Below, one piece after another: positions 1 through 8,191 of a stretch of DNA of 55,835 bases. The notes under the pieces were generated by a model. That model ran no database searches. It worked only from the letters and a program-made list of their open reading frames with translations, and was not told the DNA's origin. Source of the DNA: Stenotrophomonas lacuserhaii (GTDB lineage: Bacteria > Pseudomonadota > Gammaproteobacteria > Xanthomonadales > Xanthomonadaceae); assembly GCF_014836545.1 (NCBI RefSeq), contig NZ_JACSQS010000016.1:7397-63231 (forward strand), in the 5' to 3' direction. Positions within the stretch are counted from its first letter, which is position 1. The number at the start of each line of letters is the position of its first letter. Made by a program: the position numbers and the translations under genes.

Positions 1-102
1 CGGCCGCTGGCCGTCACGCCATTGCCCCCGCCGCTGCGCTCGCCGAGCATGGCTCGGCGCTACCTGACCACCGCCACGGTAGTGACGGCCGCTGGCCGTC
101 AT
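1..102. repeat. Cluster of three GTAG-type palindromic repeats (SMAG/REP-like)
   Basis: Three short hairpins sit together downstream of rimI. One is cut by the window start (1-16). One has stem arms 41-48 and 52-59 followed by CTAC at 60-63, so it is headed by GTAG on the minus strand. The third has GTAG at 79-82 and stem arms 84-90 and 94-100. The second and third face each other with their GTAG heads. GTAG-headed hairpins are the hallmark of the SMAG elements of Stenotrophomonas maltophilia; the family assignment is from memory and was not checked by alignment. Confidence 0.7.
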
Positions 103-111
103 GTGCCCCGC

Positions 112-609
112 TTACAGCGGCGGCATCCTGTCGATGTCGTCGGCCACCAGTTCGATGGCCATCACCAGCGCATCCTCGCGACCGTCGGCAGCGGGGTAAT
201 AACGCGGACGACGACCGATCTCGTTGAATCCTTCGCTGTGGTACAGCGACAGCGCCGGCGTATTGGTCGGCCGGACTTCCAGGAACACGCGCTGCACGCC
301 ACGGTCGCGGGCCAGGCGCACGATGGCGCGCAGCAACTGCCGCCCGCGACCGCGTGACTGGTTGAGCGGGTCCACGCAGATGTTCAACAGGTGCGCTTCA
401 TCGGCGGCGATGCTCAACAAGGCATAGCCGACCAACAGGCCGTCCTCTTCCATCGCCAGGCCCGGATAGCCCGCACGCAGGCAGTCCAGGAAGATGCCAC
501 GCGTCCACGGATACGGGTACCCCCGCTCCTCGATCACCATGACCGCATTGAGGTCGCTTTCACGCAACGCGCGCACGCTGGCCTGCACGGGACGGGCCAC
601 AGCGCTCAT
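112..609 (-). CDS. rimI: Ribosomal protein S18-alanine N-acetyltransferase RimI
   Basis: This is a GNAT-fold acetyltransferase of 165 residues, close to the usual RimI length. In the family, RimI transfers acetyl from acetyl-CoA to the N-terminal alanine of ribosomal protein S18 in the cytoplasm. The core reads through HLLNICVDP, the acetyl-CoA loop QSRGRGRQLL, and FLEVRPTNTPALSLYHSEGF near the C-terminus, all typical of RimI. The frame is open further upstream, but the ATG at 609 overlaps the stop of the preceding gene (ATGA) and gives the expected N-terminus. It is last in a tightly packed minus-strand series with pssA and the HolD-like gene. Pairing with a holD-like gene matches the holD-rimI order of E. 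coli. Confidence 0.9.
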   Translation of the reverse strand: MSAVARPVQASVRALRESDLNAVMVIEERGYPYPWTRGIFLDCLRAGYPGLAMEEDGLLVGYALLSIAADEAHLLNICVDPLNQSRGRGRQLLRAIVRLARDRGVQRVFLEVRPTNTPALSLYHSEGFNEIGRRPRYYPAADGREDALVMAIELVADDIDRMPPL

Positions 610-1091
610 GCGCCGCGCCCTTTCGTGCGCAACGCACGCAGCACGGGCCACAGCGCACGCTTGGCGGCCGGATCGGAGCGCAGCGTGTCCAGTGGCCAGC
701 TGTCCATCAAGGCCTGTGTTTGCGGATCATTGGGATTGCAGCCCGAGGCACGCAGCAAGGCGATCTGCAGGCGGTCCGGCAGACGTACCGACGGACGGCG
801 CACCGTGCCCGTGCGCGGCGCGCTATCGCTGGCGGAATCGATCGTGTCCACGGCAGCCGGACGCGGTGCAACCGGCGCGCGCGGGGCCGCCGGCGCCTGT
901 CGCGGTACCGCCGGGCGCGATGCCACCGGGGCGACGCTCAGTTCAACCGCAGGAGGCTCGATCGCCTGCGCCATGGCGGCCGCGGCCTCCAGCTCGGCCG
1001 CCAACGCGCTTTCATGCAGCACGCTGTAGCCCATCGCCTGCAGCCAGGCCTGCTGGGCCGGTGTCCACAGCACGGGCAGGTCGGCACTCAC
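606..1091 (-). CDS. HolD-like protein (putative DNA polymerase III psi subunit)
   Basis: This 161-residue protein would usually be called hypothetical. Two short blocks resemble the E. coli psi subunit: an N-terminal WLQAMGYSVLHE segment (compare the start of HolD) and a C-terminal LRSDPAAKRALWPVLRAL segment, which parallels LRANPTARAALWQQI of E. coli. Between them is a proline/alanine-rich linker (about residues 50-90). In E. coli psi bridges the clamp loader to chi and SSB, and holD lies directly before rimI, the same arrangement as here. The GTG start at 1091 overlaps the pssA stop (GTGA), and the stop overlaps the rimI start. The match rests on remembered sequence and synteny, so it is a strong suggestion only. 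Confidence 0.6.
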   Translation of the reverse strand: MSADLPVLWTPAQQAWLQAMGYSVLHESALAAELEAAAAMAQAIEPPAVELSVAPVASRPAVPRQAPAAPRAPVAPRPAAVDTIDSASDSAPRTGTVRRPSVRLPDRLQIALLRASGCNPNDPQTQALMDSWPLDTLRSDPAAKRALWPVLRALRTKGRGA

Positions 1092-1867
1092 GCCGCGTCC
1101 GGACGCTTGCGCAGGCGCTGCATGGTCCACATGACCAGCCCGGACAGCGCGTAGATGACGCCTACCGCCAGCAACACGCGCGGCAGGTCGATCACCGCAA
1201 TCGCGATGCCGATCGGCAGCAGAGCCAACACCAGGAACGGCACGCGGTCGGCGCGCGGTCCCTTCGCGCCGCCGCCCTTGAAGCTCCAGAAGCGGATCCG
1301 GCTGACCATCAGCAGGGCCGACACCAGGGTCACCCCCAGCGCTACGTAGCGCAGCTGCTCACCGGTCCAGCCGAGGGTGCCGTCAGCGAAAGCCCAGACG
1401 AAGGACATCATCAGGCCGGCCGCAGCCGGGCTGGCCAGGCCGACGAACCAGCGCTTGTCCACCACCGCCACCTGGGTATTGAAGCGGGCCAGGCGCAGCG
1501 CGGCGCAGGCCGCGTACAGGAAGGCGACCGCCCAGCCGACGCGGCCCAGCAGCTCACCGTCGTACTTCAGCGAGGACAGGGCCCAGTGGTACATCACCAG
1601 CGCCGGCGCCATGCCGAAGCTGACCAGGTCGGCGAGCGAGTCGTACTGCACGCCGAACTCGCTGCTGGTGCCGGTCAGGCGCGCGACCCGGCCGTCCAGC
1701 CCGTCCATGACCGCAGCCACGAACACCGCGATGCTGGCGTACACGAAATCACCGTTCGCCGCGGCGATGATCGCGTAGAACCCGGCGAACAGGCCCGCCG
1801 TGGTGAACAGGTTGGGAAGCAGGTAAATGGTGCGCGAACGCGGCGGCGGCGGTGTGATGGGATCCAT
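1088..1867 (-). CDS. pssA: CDP-diacylglycerol--serine O-phosphatidyltransferase
   Basis: This 259-residue integral membrane enzyme makes phosphatidylserine from CDP-diacylglycerol and L-serine, the first step to phosphatidylethanolamine. The CDP-alcohol phosphatidyltransferase signature is complete: DG-x2-AR-x8-G-x3-D-x3-D, read as DGRVAR...FG...YDSLAD at about residues 58-80. Several hydrophobic helices follow. The N-terminus RTIYLLPNLFTTAGLFAGFYAI is characteristic of the PssA type II family. It is first in the minus-strand series pssA-holD-like-rimI, with overlapping stops and starts. The start ATG at 1867 lies 80 bases from a divergent gene, so the promoter must be in 1868-1947. Confidence 0.93.
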   Translation of the reverse strand: MDPITPPPPRSRTIYLLPNLFTTAGLFAGFYAIIAAANGDFVYASIAVFVAAVMDGLDGRVARLTGTSSEFGVQYDSLADLVSFGMAPALVMYHWALSSLKYDGELLGRVGWAVAFLYAACAALRLARFNTQVAVVDKRWFVGLASPAAAGLMMSFVWAFADGTLGWTGEQLRYVALGVTLVSALLMVSRIRFWSFKGGGAKGPRADRVPFLVLALLPIGIAIAVIDLPRVLLAVGVIYALSGLVMWTMQRLRKRPDAA

Positions 1868-1947
1868 CCCCCGAGTTTAATCGACTTGCCAGCCGACGGC
1901 TGCGGTGCTGCAATCACGCTTTCCCGCCGGTCAGGCCTGGAGTCTCC

Positions 1948-2319
1948 ATGCGTACCCTGTTCTGCTTGAGTTTCCTGCTGCTGGCCAGCGGGTCGGCGTT
2001 TGCCGGTCCGGTTTACAAATGGAAGGACGCCAACGGCGTGACCCAGTATTCGGAGAGCCCGCCGGCCGGCAAGGCCTTTGAAACCCGGCAGCAGACCCGC
2101 GACCCGGGCAATCCGCCGGCAGCGGCGGCGACCGAGGCCCCGCTTGCCCCGCAGTGCGTCACCGCGCGGGCCAACCTGGCGCTGCTCGCTGGCAGCGGTC
2201 CGGTCATGCAGGACACCAATGGTGACGGCACGGCCGAAACCGCGCTCGACGAGACCCAGCGCGCCAACCAGCGGGCGCTCGCCGAAGCGGCCGCCAAGGC
2301 TTACTGCCCGCAGGCCTGA
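1948..2319 (+). CDS. Secreted DUF4124 domain protein
   Basis: This 123-residue protein has a signal peptide (MRTLFCLSFLLLASGSAFA, cleavage near residue 19). Immediately after it is the DUF4124 motif VYKWKDANGVTQYSESPP. The rest is alanine/proline-rich, with a cysteine pair (Cys in APQCVTAR and AYCPQA) that could form a disulfide. DUF4124 proteins are periplasmic or envelope proteins of unknown function, common in Xanthomonadaceae. It is a single gene, divergent from pssA and 59 bases before proS. No function can be assigned. Confidence 0.8.
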   Translation: MRTLFCLSFLLLASGSAFAGPVYKWKDANGVTQYSESPPAGKAFETRQQTRDPGNPPAAAATEAPLAPQCVTARANLALLAGSGPVMQDTNGDGTAETALDETQRANQRALAEAAAKAYCPQA

Positions 2320-2359
2320 AACCCGCCCGCCGCCCACGACAGGCGCCGGGCTGGCAGAA

Positions 2360-2377
2360 TAACGGCTTCCGCCGTTA
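2360..2377 (+). promoter_or_regulatory. Small hairpin abutting the proS start
   Basis: A perfect 7-bp stem (2360-2366 with 2371-2377) closes a TTCC loop and ends one base before the first proS ATG at 2379. There is no evident Shine-Dalgarno sequence ahead of this ATG. The hairpin could limit ribosome access, or the second ATG at 2391 could be the real start. The structure is seen directly; a regulatory role is inference. Confidence 0.4.
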
Positions 2378-2378
2378 G

Positions 2379-4082
2379 ATGATGCCGACGATGCGCCTGT
2401 CCCAGTTCCACCTGCACACCACCAAGGAAACCCCCAGCGACGCCGAGCTGACCAGCCACCGGCTGATGCTGCGCGCGGGGATGATCCGCAAGCTCGCCTC
2501 CGGCCTGTATATCTGGTCGCCGCTGGGCCTGCGCGTGCTGCGCAAGGTCGAGCGCATCGTCCGCGAGGAAATGGAAAATGCCGGCGCGGTTGAACTTCAG
2601 ATCCCGACGATCCAGCCGCGCGAGCTGTGGGAAGCCACCGGGCGCTGGGAAAAATTCGGCCCGCAGCTGCTGAAGATCAAGGACCGCAAGGAGCAGGAGT
2701 TCTGCTACAGCCCCACCGCCGAAGAAGCGCTGACTGATTTCGCGCGTCAGGAACTGTCCAGCTACAAGCAGCTGCCGGTCAATTTCTTCCAGATCCAGAC
2801 CAAGTTCCGCGACGAGATCCGGCCCCGCTTCGGGGTGATGCGCGCGCGCGAATTCCTGATGAAGGACGCCTACTCCTTCCACCTGCACGACGAAGACCTG
2901 GTCCGCGAATACGAAAACATGAAGGCTGCCTACAGTCGGATATTCACCCGACTGGGACTGGATTTCCGCATGGTACAGGCCGATTCCGGCGCGATCGGCG
3001 GTGACGCCTCGCAGGAATTCCATGTCATCGCCGATTCCGGCGAAGACGCGCTGGTGTTTTCCACCGGCTCGGATTATGCGGCGAACATGGAAGCGGCCGT
3101 GGCCGCCGAGCCCCCCGCCCGTGCGGCCGCCGGCGAGGCGATGCGCAAGCTTGAAACCCCGACCCAGAAGACCTGCGAAGAGGTGGCCGCCCTGCTCGGA
3201 CTGGCACTGCAGCGCACGGTCAAATCGGTCGCGCTGATGGCCGGGGAGACCTTCGTGCTGGCGCTGGTGCGCGGTGACCACGAGGTCAACGAGATCAAGC
3301 TGGCCAAGGTGCCCGGCCTGTCCGACCACCGGTTTGCCACCGAGGCGGAAATCAGCGAGTACCTCGGCTGCGTGCCCGGATTCCTGGGCCCGGTGGGTCC
3401 GGCCAAGGCGATCCGTGTCGTGGCTGACCCGGAGGTGGCCGCACTCGCCGATTTTGTCGTCGGTGCCAATGAGGCAGGTTTCCACCTGGCCGGCGTCAAC
3501 TGGGGCCGTGACCTGCCGGAGCCGGAAATCGCTGATATCCGCAACGTGCAGGCCGGTGACCGCGCCCGCGACGGCGGCGAGCTGAAGATTGCCCGCGGCA
3601 TCGAAGTGGGCCACGTTTTCCAGCTGGGCCGCCAGTATGCAAAAGCACTCAATGCCACCGTGCTTGATGAGAATGGCAAGGCCGCGGTGCTGAGCATGGG
3701 CTGCTATGGCATCGGCATTTCGCGCATCGTCGCCGCCGCCATTGAACAGAACCACGACGAGGTCGGCATCGTCTGGCCCGAGGCAATGGCGCCGTGGCAG
3801 GCAGTGGTGTGCGTCATCAACCCCAAGGGCGACGCCGCCGTGTCCGCCGCCGCTGCCGAGCTGCTGGAATCGCTGCGTGCCGGTGGGCTGGATGCCGCGC
3901 TGGACGATCGTGGCCTGCGCCCCGGCGCCATGTTCGCCGACATGGAATTGATCGGCATTCCGCACCGCGTGGTGGTTTCCGAACGCGGCCTGGCCGCAGG
4001 TACTTTCGAATATCGCTCACGCAGCGCGAGCGAGGCCGAGAGCCTGGATCGCGACAGCCTGATGCGCAAACTGCTCGGATAA
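2379..4082 (+). CDS. proS: Prolyl-tRNA synthetase (bacterial type with editing domain)
   Basis: This 567-residue class II aminoacyl-tRNA synthetase charges tRNA-Pro with proline in the cytosol. Motif 2 is visible as [26 protein letters not shown], and motif 3 as [10 protein letters not shown] YbaK-like editing insertion lies between them at about residues 225-405, which in this family hydrolyses mischarged Ala-tRNA-Pro. The anticodon-binding domain forms the C-terminus. The E. coli protein starts at the position equivalent to the third methionine (2391), so the true start could be 2379 or 2391. A clear intrinsic terminator follows. It appears to be a single-gene unit. Confidence 0.96.
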   Translation: MMPTMRLSQFHLHTTKETPSDAELTSHRLMLRAGMIRKLASGLYIWSPLGLRVLRKVERIVREEMENAGAVELQIPTIQPRELWEATGRWEKFGPQLLKIKDRKEQEFCYSPTAEEALTDFARQELSSYKQLPVNFFQIQTKFRDEIRPRFGVMRAREFLMKDAYSFHLHDEDLVREYENMKAAYSRIFTRLGLDFRMVQADSGAIGGDASQEFHVIADSGEDALVFSTGSDYAANMEAAVAAEPPARAAAGEAMRKLETPTQKTCEEVAALLGLALQRTVKSVALMAGETFVLALVRGDHEVNEIKLAKVPGLSDHRFATEAEISEYLGCVPGFLGPVGPAKAIRVVADPEVAALADFVVGANEAGFHLAGVNWGRDLPEPEIADIRNVQAGDRARDGGELKIARGIEVGHVFQLGRQYAKALNATVLDENGKAAVLSMGCYGIGISRIVAAAIEQNHDEVGIVWPEAMAPWQAVVCVINPKGDAAVSAAAAELLESLRAGGLDAALDDRGLRPGAMFADMELIGIPHRVVVSERGLAAGTFEYRSRSASEAESLDRDSLMRKLLG

Positions 4083-4088
4083 AAGAAT

Positions 4089-4118
4089 AAAAGCCGGGTT
4101 AATCCCGGCTTTTCTTTT
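4089..4118 (+). terminator. Intrinsic terminator after proS
   Basis: A perfect 10-bp stem (4089-4098 with 4104-4113) has a 5-base loop and is followed by a T-rich stretch. It lies seven bases after the proS stop codon. Confidence 0.9.
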
Positions 4119-4229
4119 GCTGTTCACCCCAGAAGTGCTGTTTCCTGTTTGTGCTTGCAGTAAATGCACATTACTCTTGGGCCCGAGCCAAGGACTGGCA
4201 GACCCTTTCCATATTGTCTGGAGCACTGC

Positions 4230-4604
4230 ATGAGTATTGATCTGACCGGTCTGTCGGCCCGTGAACTGGGTGCACTGATCCGCACCGCCAAGAAGCAGCA
4301 GACCATCGTCGCCAAGCGTCGCCCGATCACCAAGGTCCGCGCCCAGCTGGAAAAGCTGGCCAAGGTCGAGGGCTACAGCATCGAAGAACTGTTCGGCGGC
4401 GCACCGGCACCGCGCGCCCGCAAGGCCGCGACCAAGGCACCGTCCAAGACCGCCGGCCGCAAGCTGGGCAAGGTTGCCCCGAAGTACCGCAACCCGGCCA
4501 ACACCAAGGAAACCTGGACCGGCCGCGGCAAGCAGCCGCGCTGGCTGGCCGAGCTGACCAGCAAGGGCAAGAAGGTGGAGGATTACCTGATCAAGAAGGC
4601 CTGA
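4230..4604 (+). CDS. H-NS family nucleoid-associated protein (XrvA-like)
   Basis: This 124-residue basic protein is expected to bind AT-rich, curved DNA and silence or organise genes in the nucleoid. The C-terminal H-NS DNA-binding motif is clear: YRNPANTKETWTGRGKQPRWLAEL. The N-terminal half (ELGALIRTAKKQQTIVAKRRPITKVRAQLEKLAK) is the helical oligomerisation part, and a lysine/alanine-rich linker joins them. The N-terminus MSIDLTGLSARELGALI is typical of xanthomonad XrvA-like proteins. The frame is open from 4164, but ATG 4230 is preceded by a GGAG ribosome binding site and matches the family start. It is monocistronic, with a terminator downstream. Confidence 0.88.
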   Translation: MSIDLTGLSARELGALIRTAKKQQTIVAKRRPITKVRAQLEKLAKVEGYSIEELFGGAPAPRARKAATKAPSKTAGRKLGKVAPKYRNPANTKETWTGRGKQPRWLAELTSKGKKVEDYLIKKA

Positions 4605-4624
4605 AAACCCTCGCGATCCTGAAG

Positions 4625-4653
4625 AACGCCGGCTGCGAAGCCGGCGTTTTTTT
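4625..4653 (+). terminator. Intrinsic terminator after the H-NS-like gene
   Basis: A perfect 10-bp GC-rich stem (4625-4634 with 4639-4648) has a GCGA tetraloop and runs into seven T residues (4647-4653). This is a textbook intrinsic terminator. Confidence 0.93.
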
Positions 4654-4667
4654 GTGCCCGCAACAGC

Positions 4668-4688
4668 GTGACGACCAACGGTCGTCAC
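4668..4688. repeat. Short palindrome, SMAG/REP-like without the GTAG head
   Basis: A perfect 9-bp stem (4668-4676 with 4680-4688) closes a 3-base loop. The stem core GACGACC/GGTCGTC is also found in the hairpin at 51150-51165. It lacks a flanking GTAG. Confidence 0.5.
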
Positions 4689-4745
4689 CCACCACAGCAC
4701 CCTCTTTTATTTCAACGCGGACCGGCAGCCCCCGGAATGTGTCAG

Positions 4746-4853
4746 GGCGTCGGGCGGGTGGGGTTTGCAGGACGCTGAGCCGCAGGGATGCGGCGATGCA
4801 GCCTACAAGGACGTACTTGCGGCGTGTCCTGCAGACCCCACCCGCCCGACGCC
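4746..4853. repeat. Long folded repeat element, copy 1
   Basis: Two 28-base arms (4746-4773 and 4826-4853) are complementary apart from one position that can form a G-U pair. They enclose about 52 bases with an inner hairpin (4779-4784 with 4789-4794). The central 66 bases (4767-4832) recur with only two differences at 49311-49376. The element fills the gap between the convergent H-NS-like and ThrE-type genes. No convincing coding content is visible, and the conserved loop suggests an RNA or a mobile non-coding element. Confidence 0.8.
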
Positions 4854-4882
4854 AACGCCGACGCCCTTCGCCAACAACAAAC

Positions 4883-6142
4883 CTACAACGTCTTCCGCGC
4901 CGGAATCAGCAGGTTTCCGAACAACAACCCCGCCACCAGCGCCATCACCACGTTCAACACGGTCAGGAACACCCCCTGCCCCGCCCCGACATCCTGCTGC
5001 TGCACCAGCGTCAGCACCCCGCGCAGGCTGGTACTTCCCGGCACCATCATGATGATGCCCGGGAGGCGGATGATCGCCCCCGGCCGCTGCACCAGCCGTC
5101 CAAACAGGTTGCCCGCCGCCGTCAGCAGCATCGCCGAAAGGAAGATACCCGCCGGCGCACCCCACGCGTGCCCGGCGAATTTGGAAATCGCATAGCCGGC
5201 CACGCAGGCCGCCAGCACCCACGGAAAATCGCGTCGACTGGCCTTGAACAGCATCGCGAAGGCGACCGCCGCGATCAGCAGCGCCGACCACTCCACCCAC
5301 GCGCCCTGCGGCCGCGAGGCGCGCACCACCGGGTCCAGCCCGATCACATCGGCCAGCGTCACCGCGATCATCGCGCCCACCGTCAGCTTCATGATGGTGG
5401 TCAGCGCCCCCGCCACCCGCGCCGTGCCGGACACCCAGTGCTGGCTGGCCAACTCGTTCACCGCATTGGTCAGGGACATACCCGGCAGCAGGATCACCAG
5501 CGAGGCGATCACCACGGTATTGAGGTTGAGCGCGCCCACGTAGGTGGCCACCAGCGTAGCGACCAGCCCCGCCAACAGCGCCGCCAGCGCTTCACTGGCC
5601 TCCTTGGTCGCCGCGCGTTGGCCGGTCCAGCGCCCCAGCAGGCCGATCAGCAGCCCGATCGCGCCAGCGGTGGCGATGTCCAGCCACGGCAGTTTCCACA
5701 GACCGGCCACGCCGGCCGCGCCCAGGCTGTAGGACAACACTTCCTTGACCTTTCCGCGCAGCCCGGGATCAGCGTCCAGCTGGCGCAGCGCGGTGTGCCC
5801 CTGGGCCAGGCTCATCCGGCCGTTGGCGACATCTTCGGCGATGCGATCTGCGACGCTGAGCTTATGCAGATCGTTTTCGCCAGGTGCCAGCCGGATCACG
5901 CGGGTGATGTCGCTGGAGCCAATCGCTTTGGCCGGATCGCTGAAGCTCAGGATGATCCCGGTCGGATTCGACCAGGGCTCGCAATCCAACCCCAACTGCT
6001 GGGCCAGGGCCACCACGGCAGCCTCCAGGCGCTGGGCGGTGGTGCCGTAACTGTGCAGGCGCCCGGCGATCTCACAGACGAACGCCACGCGCTGCGCATA
6101 GGTGGCGGGGGGCGAGGCTATCGGGGAGGCGTCTACAGGCAT
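4883..6142 (-). CDS. ThrE-family threonine/serine exporter
   Basis: This 419-residue inner-membrane protein has the ThrE layout: an N-terminal domain (about residues 15-140, with NPTGIILSF and the helix around AEDVANGRMSLAQG), then about ten hydrophobic segments. The second half contains the ThrE_2 type segment, with LLTAAGNLFGRLVQRPGAIIRLPGIIMMVPGS near the end. Family members export threonine and serine using proton motive force; the substrate here is inferred. The frame is open to 6217, but the ATG at 6142 avoids overlap with the divergent promoter region and gives the normal N-terminus. It is divergent from the Mla-type operon. Confidence 0.82.
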   Translation of the reverse strand: MPVDASPIASPPATYAQRVAFVCEIAGRLHSYGTTAQRLEAAVVALAQQLGLDCEPWSNPTGIILSFSDPAKAIGSSDITRVIRLAPGENDLHKLSVADRIAEDVANGRMSLAQGHTALRQLDADPGLRGKVKEVLSYSLGAAGVAGLWKLPWLDIATAGAIGLLIGLLGRWTGQRAATKEASEALAALLAGLVATLVATYVGALNLNTVVIASLVILLPGMSLTNAVNELASQHWVSGTARVAGALTTIMKLTVGAMIAVTLADVIGLDPVVRASRPQGAWVEWSALLIAAVAFAMLFKASRRDFPWVLAACVAGYAISKFAGHAWGAPAGIFLSAMLLTAAGNLFGRLVQRPGAIIRLPGIIMMVPGSTSLRGVLTLVQQQDVGAGQGVFLTVLNVVMALVAGLLFGNLLIPARKTL

Positions 6143-6245
6143 GCGCGGTAGTATTACCCAGCCCCGGCCCGTGCAGAAGGACATTCGGACAGGACCTACG
6201 CTGCATGCGACATGCACACGCTATGCTGCATCCTTGATGCCGACC

Positions 6246-7358
6246 ATGACCTCCGACCAGAATCCCCGGATCGAACGCGATGCCAATGAACCGGGCCGCA
6301 TCCGCCTGTCCGGTCGTTGGACACTGCACACCGCCCTGCAGGCCGCCGAGGTGCTGCGCGAGGTCCCGGAGGGACTGACCGCCATCGACGCCACCGGCAT
6401 CGAACAGCTGGATTCGGCCGGCGTGCTGCAACTGCTGCGCGTGGCCCACCGCGCCGACCTGGGGCAGGACGCGCTGCAGTTCCGCGAAGACCACCAGGCG
6501 CTGGTCTGCACCATCGAAGAAGTCGCCGACGACCGGCCCAAGGCGAAACGGGATTTCGGCGTGCTGGCCGCGCTGGACCGGCTTGGCCGCAGCATGCACG
6601 CGACCGGCCAGAACATCGTGGCGCTGGCCAGCTTCCTCGGCGAAAGCCTGGTCAAGGGCGCGCGCCTGCTGAAGGAGCCGCGCCGTTTCCGCCTGACCGC
6701 CACCGTGCACCAGATGGAGCAGGTCGGGCTGGATGCGGTGCCGCTGGTGGCCCTGCTTTCTTACCTGGTCGGTGCGGTGATCGCCTTCCTCGGTTCGACG
6801 ATCCTGCGCGACTTCGGCGCGGAGATCTACGTGGTCGAACTGGTCAGCATCGCCTTCCTGCGCGAGTTCGCCGTGCTGCTGACCGCGATCGTGCTGGCCG
6901 GCCGTACCGCCAGCGCGTTCACCGCGCAGATCGGTGCGATGAAGGCGCGCGAGGAAATCGACGCGATGAAGACGCTCGGCCTGGATCCGATGGACCTGCT
7001 GGTGCTGCCGCGCATCGTCGCGCTGCTGGTCACCCTGCCGCTGCTGACCTTCATCGCAATGGTCGCCGGCCTGGCCGGCGGCATCACGGTGGGCGCGTTC
7101 GACCTGGATATCCCGCCGCAGATGTACATCGCTCGCATGTACGACACGATGGAAGTACGCAACATGCTGGTCGGCCTGGCCAAGGCACCGGTGTTCGCGC
7201 TGGTGATCGGGCTGATCGGCTGCCTGGAAGGCCTGAAGGTCGAGGGTACCGCGCAGTCGGTGGGCGAGCGCACGACCTCCAGCGTGGTCCAGGCCATTTC
7301 CCTGGTGATCATCCTCGACGCCTTCGCTGCGTTGTGGTTCATGCAGATGGGCTGGTGA
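6246..7358 (+). CDS. MlaE-type lipid ABC transporter permease with N-terminal STAS domain
   Basis: This 370-residue protein joins two parts. Residues 1-105 look like a STAS/MlaB-like domain (IRLSGRWTLHTALQAAEVLRE, then AIDATGIEQLDSAGVLQLL). Residues about 130-370 are a MlaE permease with five to six membrane segments and the conserved EFAVLLTAIVLAGRTASAFTAQIGAMKAREEIDAMKTLGLDP loop. In separate-gene systems MlaB binds the ATPase; here it is fused to the permease. It overlaps the next gene by four bases (GTGA) and heads a four-gene operon for phospholipid movement across the envelope. An alternative in-frame start is ATG 6237. Confidence 0.85.
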   Translation: MTSDQNPRIERDANEPGRIRLSGRWTLHTALQAAEVLREVPEGLTAIDATGIEQLDSAGVLQLLRVAHRADLGQDALQFREDHQALVCTIEEVADDRPKAKRDFGVLAALDRLGRSMHATGQNIVALASFLGESLVKGARLLKEPRRFRLTATVHQMEQVGLDAVPLVALLSYLVGAVIAFLGSTILRDFGAEIYVVELVSIAFLREFAVLLTAIVLAGRTASAFTAQIGAMKAREEIDAMKTLGLDPMDLLVLPRIVALLVTLPLLTFIAMVAGLAGGITVGAFDLDIPPQMYIARMYDTMEVRNMLVGLAKAPVFALVIGLIGCLEGLKVEGTAQSVGERTTSSVVQAISLVIILDAFAALWFMQMGW

Positions 7359-8188
7359 CGGTGAACGACGAACGCACCCACGAAATCCACGACGCCCCCG
7401 GCGAGGACGAAGCGAAGCTGGCCATCCGTGTGCGCGGGCTGGTCAACCGTTTCGGCAGCCAGACCGTGCACGAAGGCCTGGACCTGGACGTGCGGCGCGG
7501 CGAGATCCTCGGCGTGGTCGGCGGCTCGGGCACCGGCAAGTCGGTGCTGATGCGCTCCATCCTCGGCCTGCGCAACCCCGATGAAGGGCAGATCGAAGTG
7601 CTGGGGCGCGATGCGCGCGGTGGCGACAGCGAAAGCCGCCTGCACATCCAGCGCAATACCGGCGTGCTGTTCCAGGATGGCGCGCTGTTTTCTTCCCTGA
7701 CCGTCGGCGAGAACGTGCAGGTGCCCCTGAAGGAACACCATCGCGAGCTGCCCGAGCGCTGGCATTACGAGCTGGCGTTGCTGAAGGTGAAGCTGGCGGG
7801 CCTGCCCGCCGATGCGATCAACAAGCTGCCTTCGCAGTTGTCAGGCGGCATGCGCAAGCGCGCCGGGCTGGCCCGTGCGCTGGCCCTGGACCCGCCGCTG
7901 CTGTTCCTGGACGAACCCACGGCCGGGCTGGACCCGATCGGCGCGGCCGCGTTCGACCGCCTGATCAAGACCCTGCAGGAAGCGCTGGGGCTGACTGTCT
8001 TCCTGATCACACACGATCTGGACACCCTGTATGCCATCTGTGACCGGGTGGCCGTGCTGGCCGACCGCAAGGTGGTCGCCAACGCGCCGCTGGCCGACAT
8101 CGAGAAACTGGACCATCCGTGGATCCAGGAATATTTCCACGGACCCCGCGCACGTGCTGCGCGCGGCGAACAGACCGAGAGTGCCTGA
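7355..8188 (+). CDS. MlaF-type lipid ABC transporter ATP-binding protein
   Basis: This 277-residue cytoplasmic ATPase partners the upstream permease. Walker A (GGSGTGKS), the signature LSGGMRKR, Walker B (LLFLDEPTAGLD) and the H-loop (LITHDLD) are all present, and the MlaF-specific phrase GVLFQDGALFSSLTVGENVQVPL is clear. The chosen start is a GTG overlapping the mlaE-like stop (GTGA). The open frame extends far upstream inside the permease gene, but that part is out-of-frame shadow. A second GTG six bases downstream is possible. The gene ends three bases before the MCE gene. Confidence 0.9.
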   Translation: MTVNDERTHEIHDAPGEDEAKLAIRVRGLVNRFGSQTVHEGLDLDVRRGEILGVVGGSGTGKSVLMRSILGLRNPDEGQIEVLGRDARGGDSESRLHIQRNTGVLFQDGALFSSLTVGENVQVPLKEHHRELPERWHYELALLKVKLAGLPADAINKLPSQLSGGMRKRAGLARALALDPPLLFLDEPTAGLDPIGAAAFDRLIKTLQEALGLTVFLITHDLDTLYAICDRVAVLADRKVVANAPLADIEKLDHPWIQEYFHGPRARAARGEQTESA

Positions 8189-8191
8189 GTC

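Noticed and set aside
494..1969. 491-codon open frame on the plus strand over pssA and the HolD-like gene
   Set aside because: It crosses the real minus-strand genes and reads as low-complexity Arg/Ala/Gln-rich sequence.
2301..3965. 554-codon open frame antisense to proS
   Set aside because: It is fully inside proS on the other strand, has low-complexity His/Gly/Gln-rich sequence with no domain, and is typical of GC-rich antisense frames.
4765..5195. Small open frames inside the folded repeat sharing the peptide KDVLAACPA with copy 2
   Set aside because: The shared peptide simply reflects DNA identity of the repeat. Frames differ outside the core, and no ribosome binding site is present.
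6317..7354. Upstream extension of the MlaF-like protein inside the permease gene
   Set aside because: The sequence is Arg/Gly/Pro-rich shadow of the permease gene in another frame; the GTG at 7355 is the likely start.
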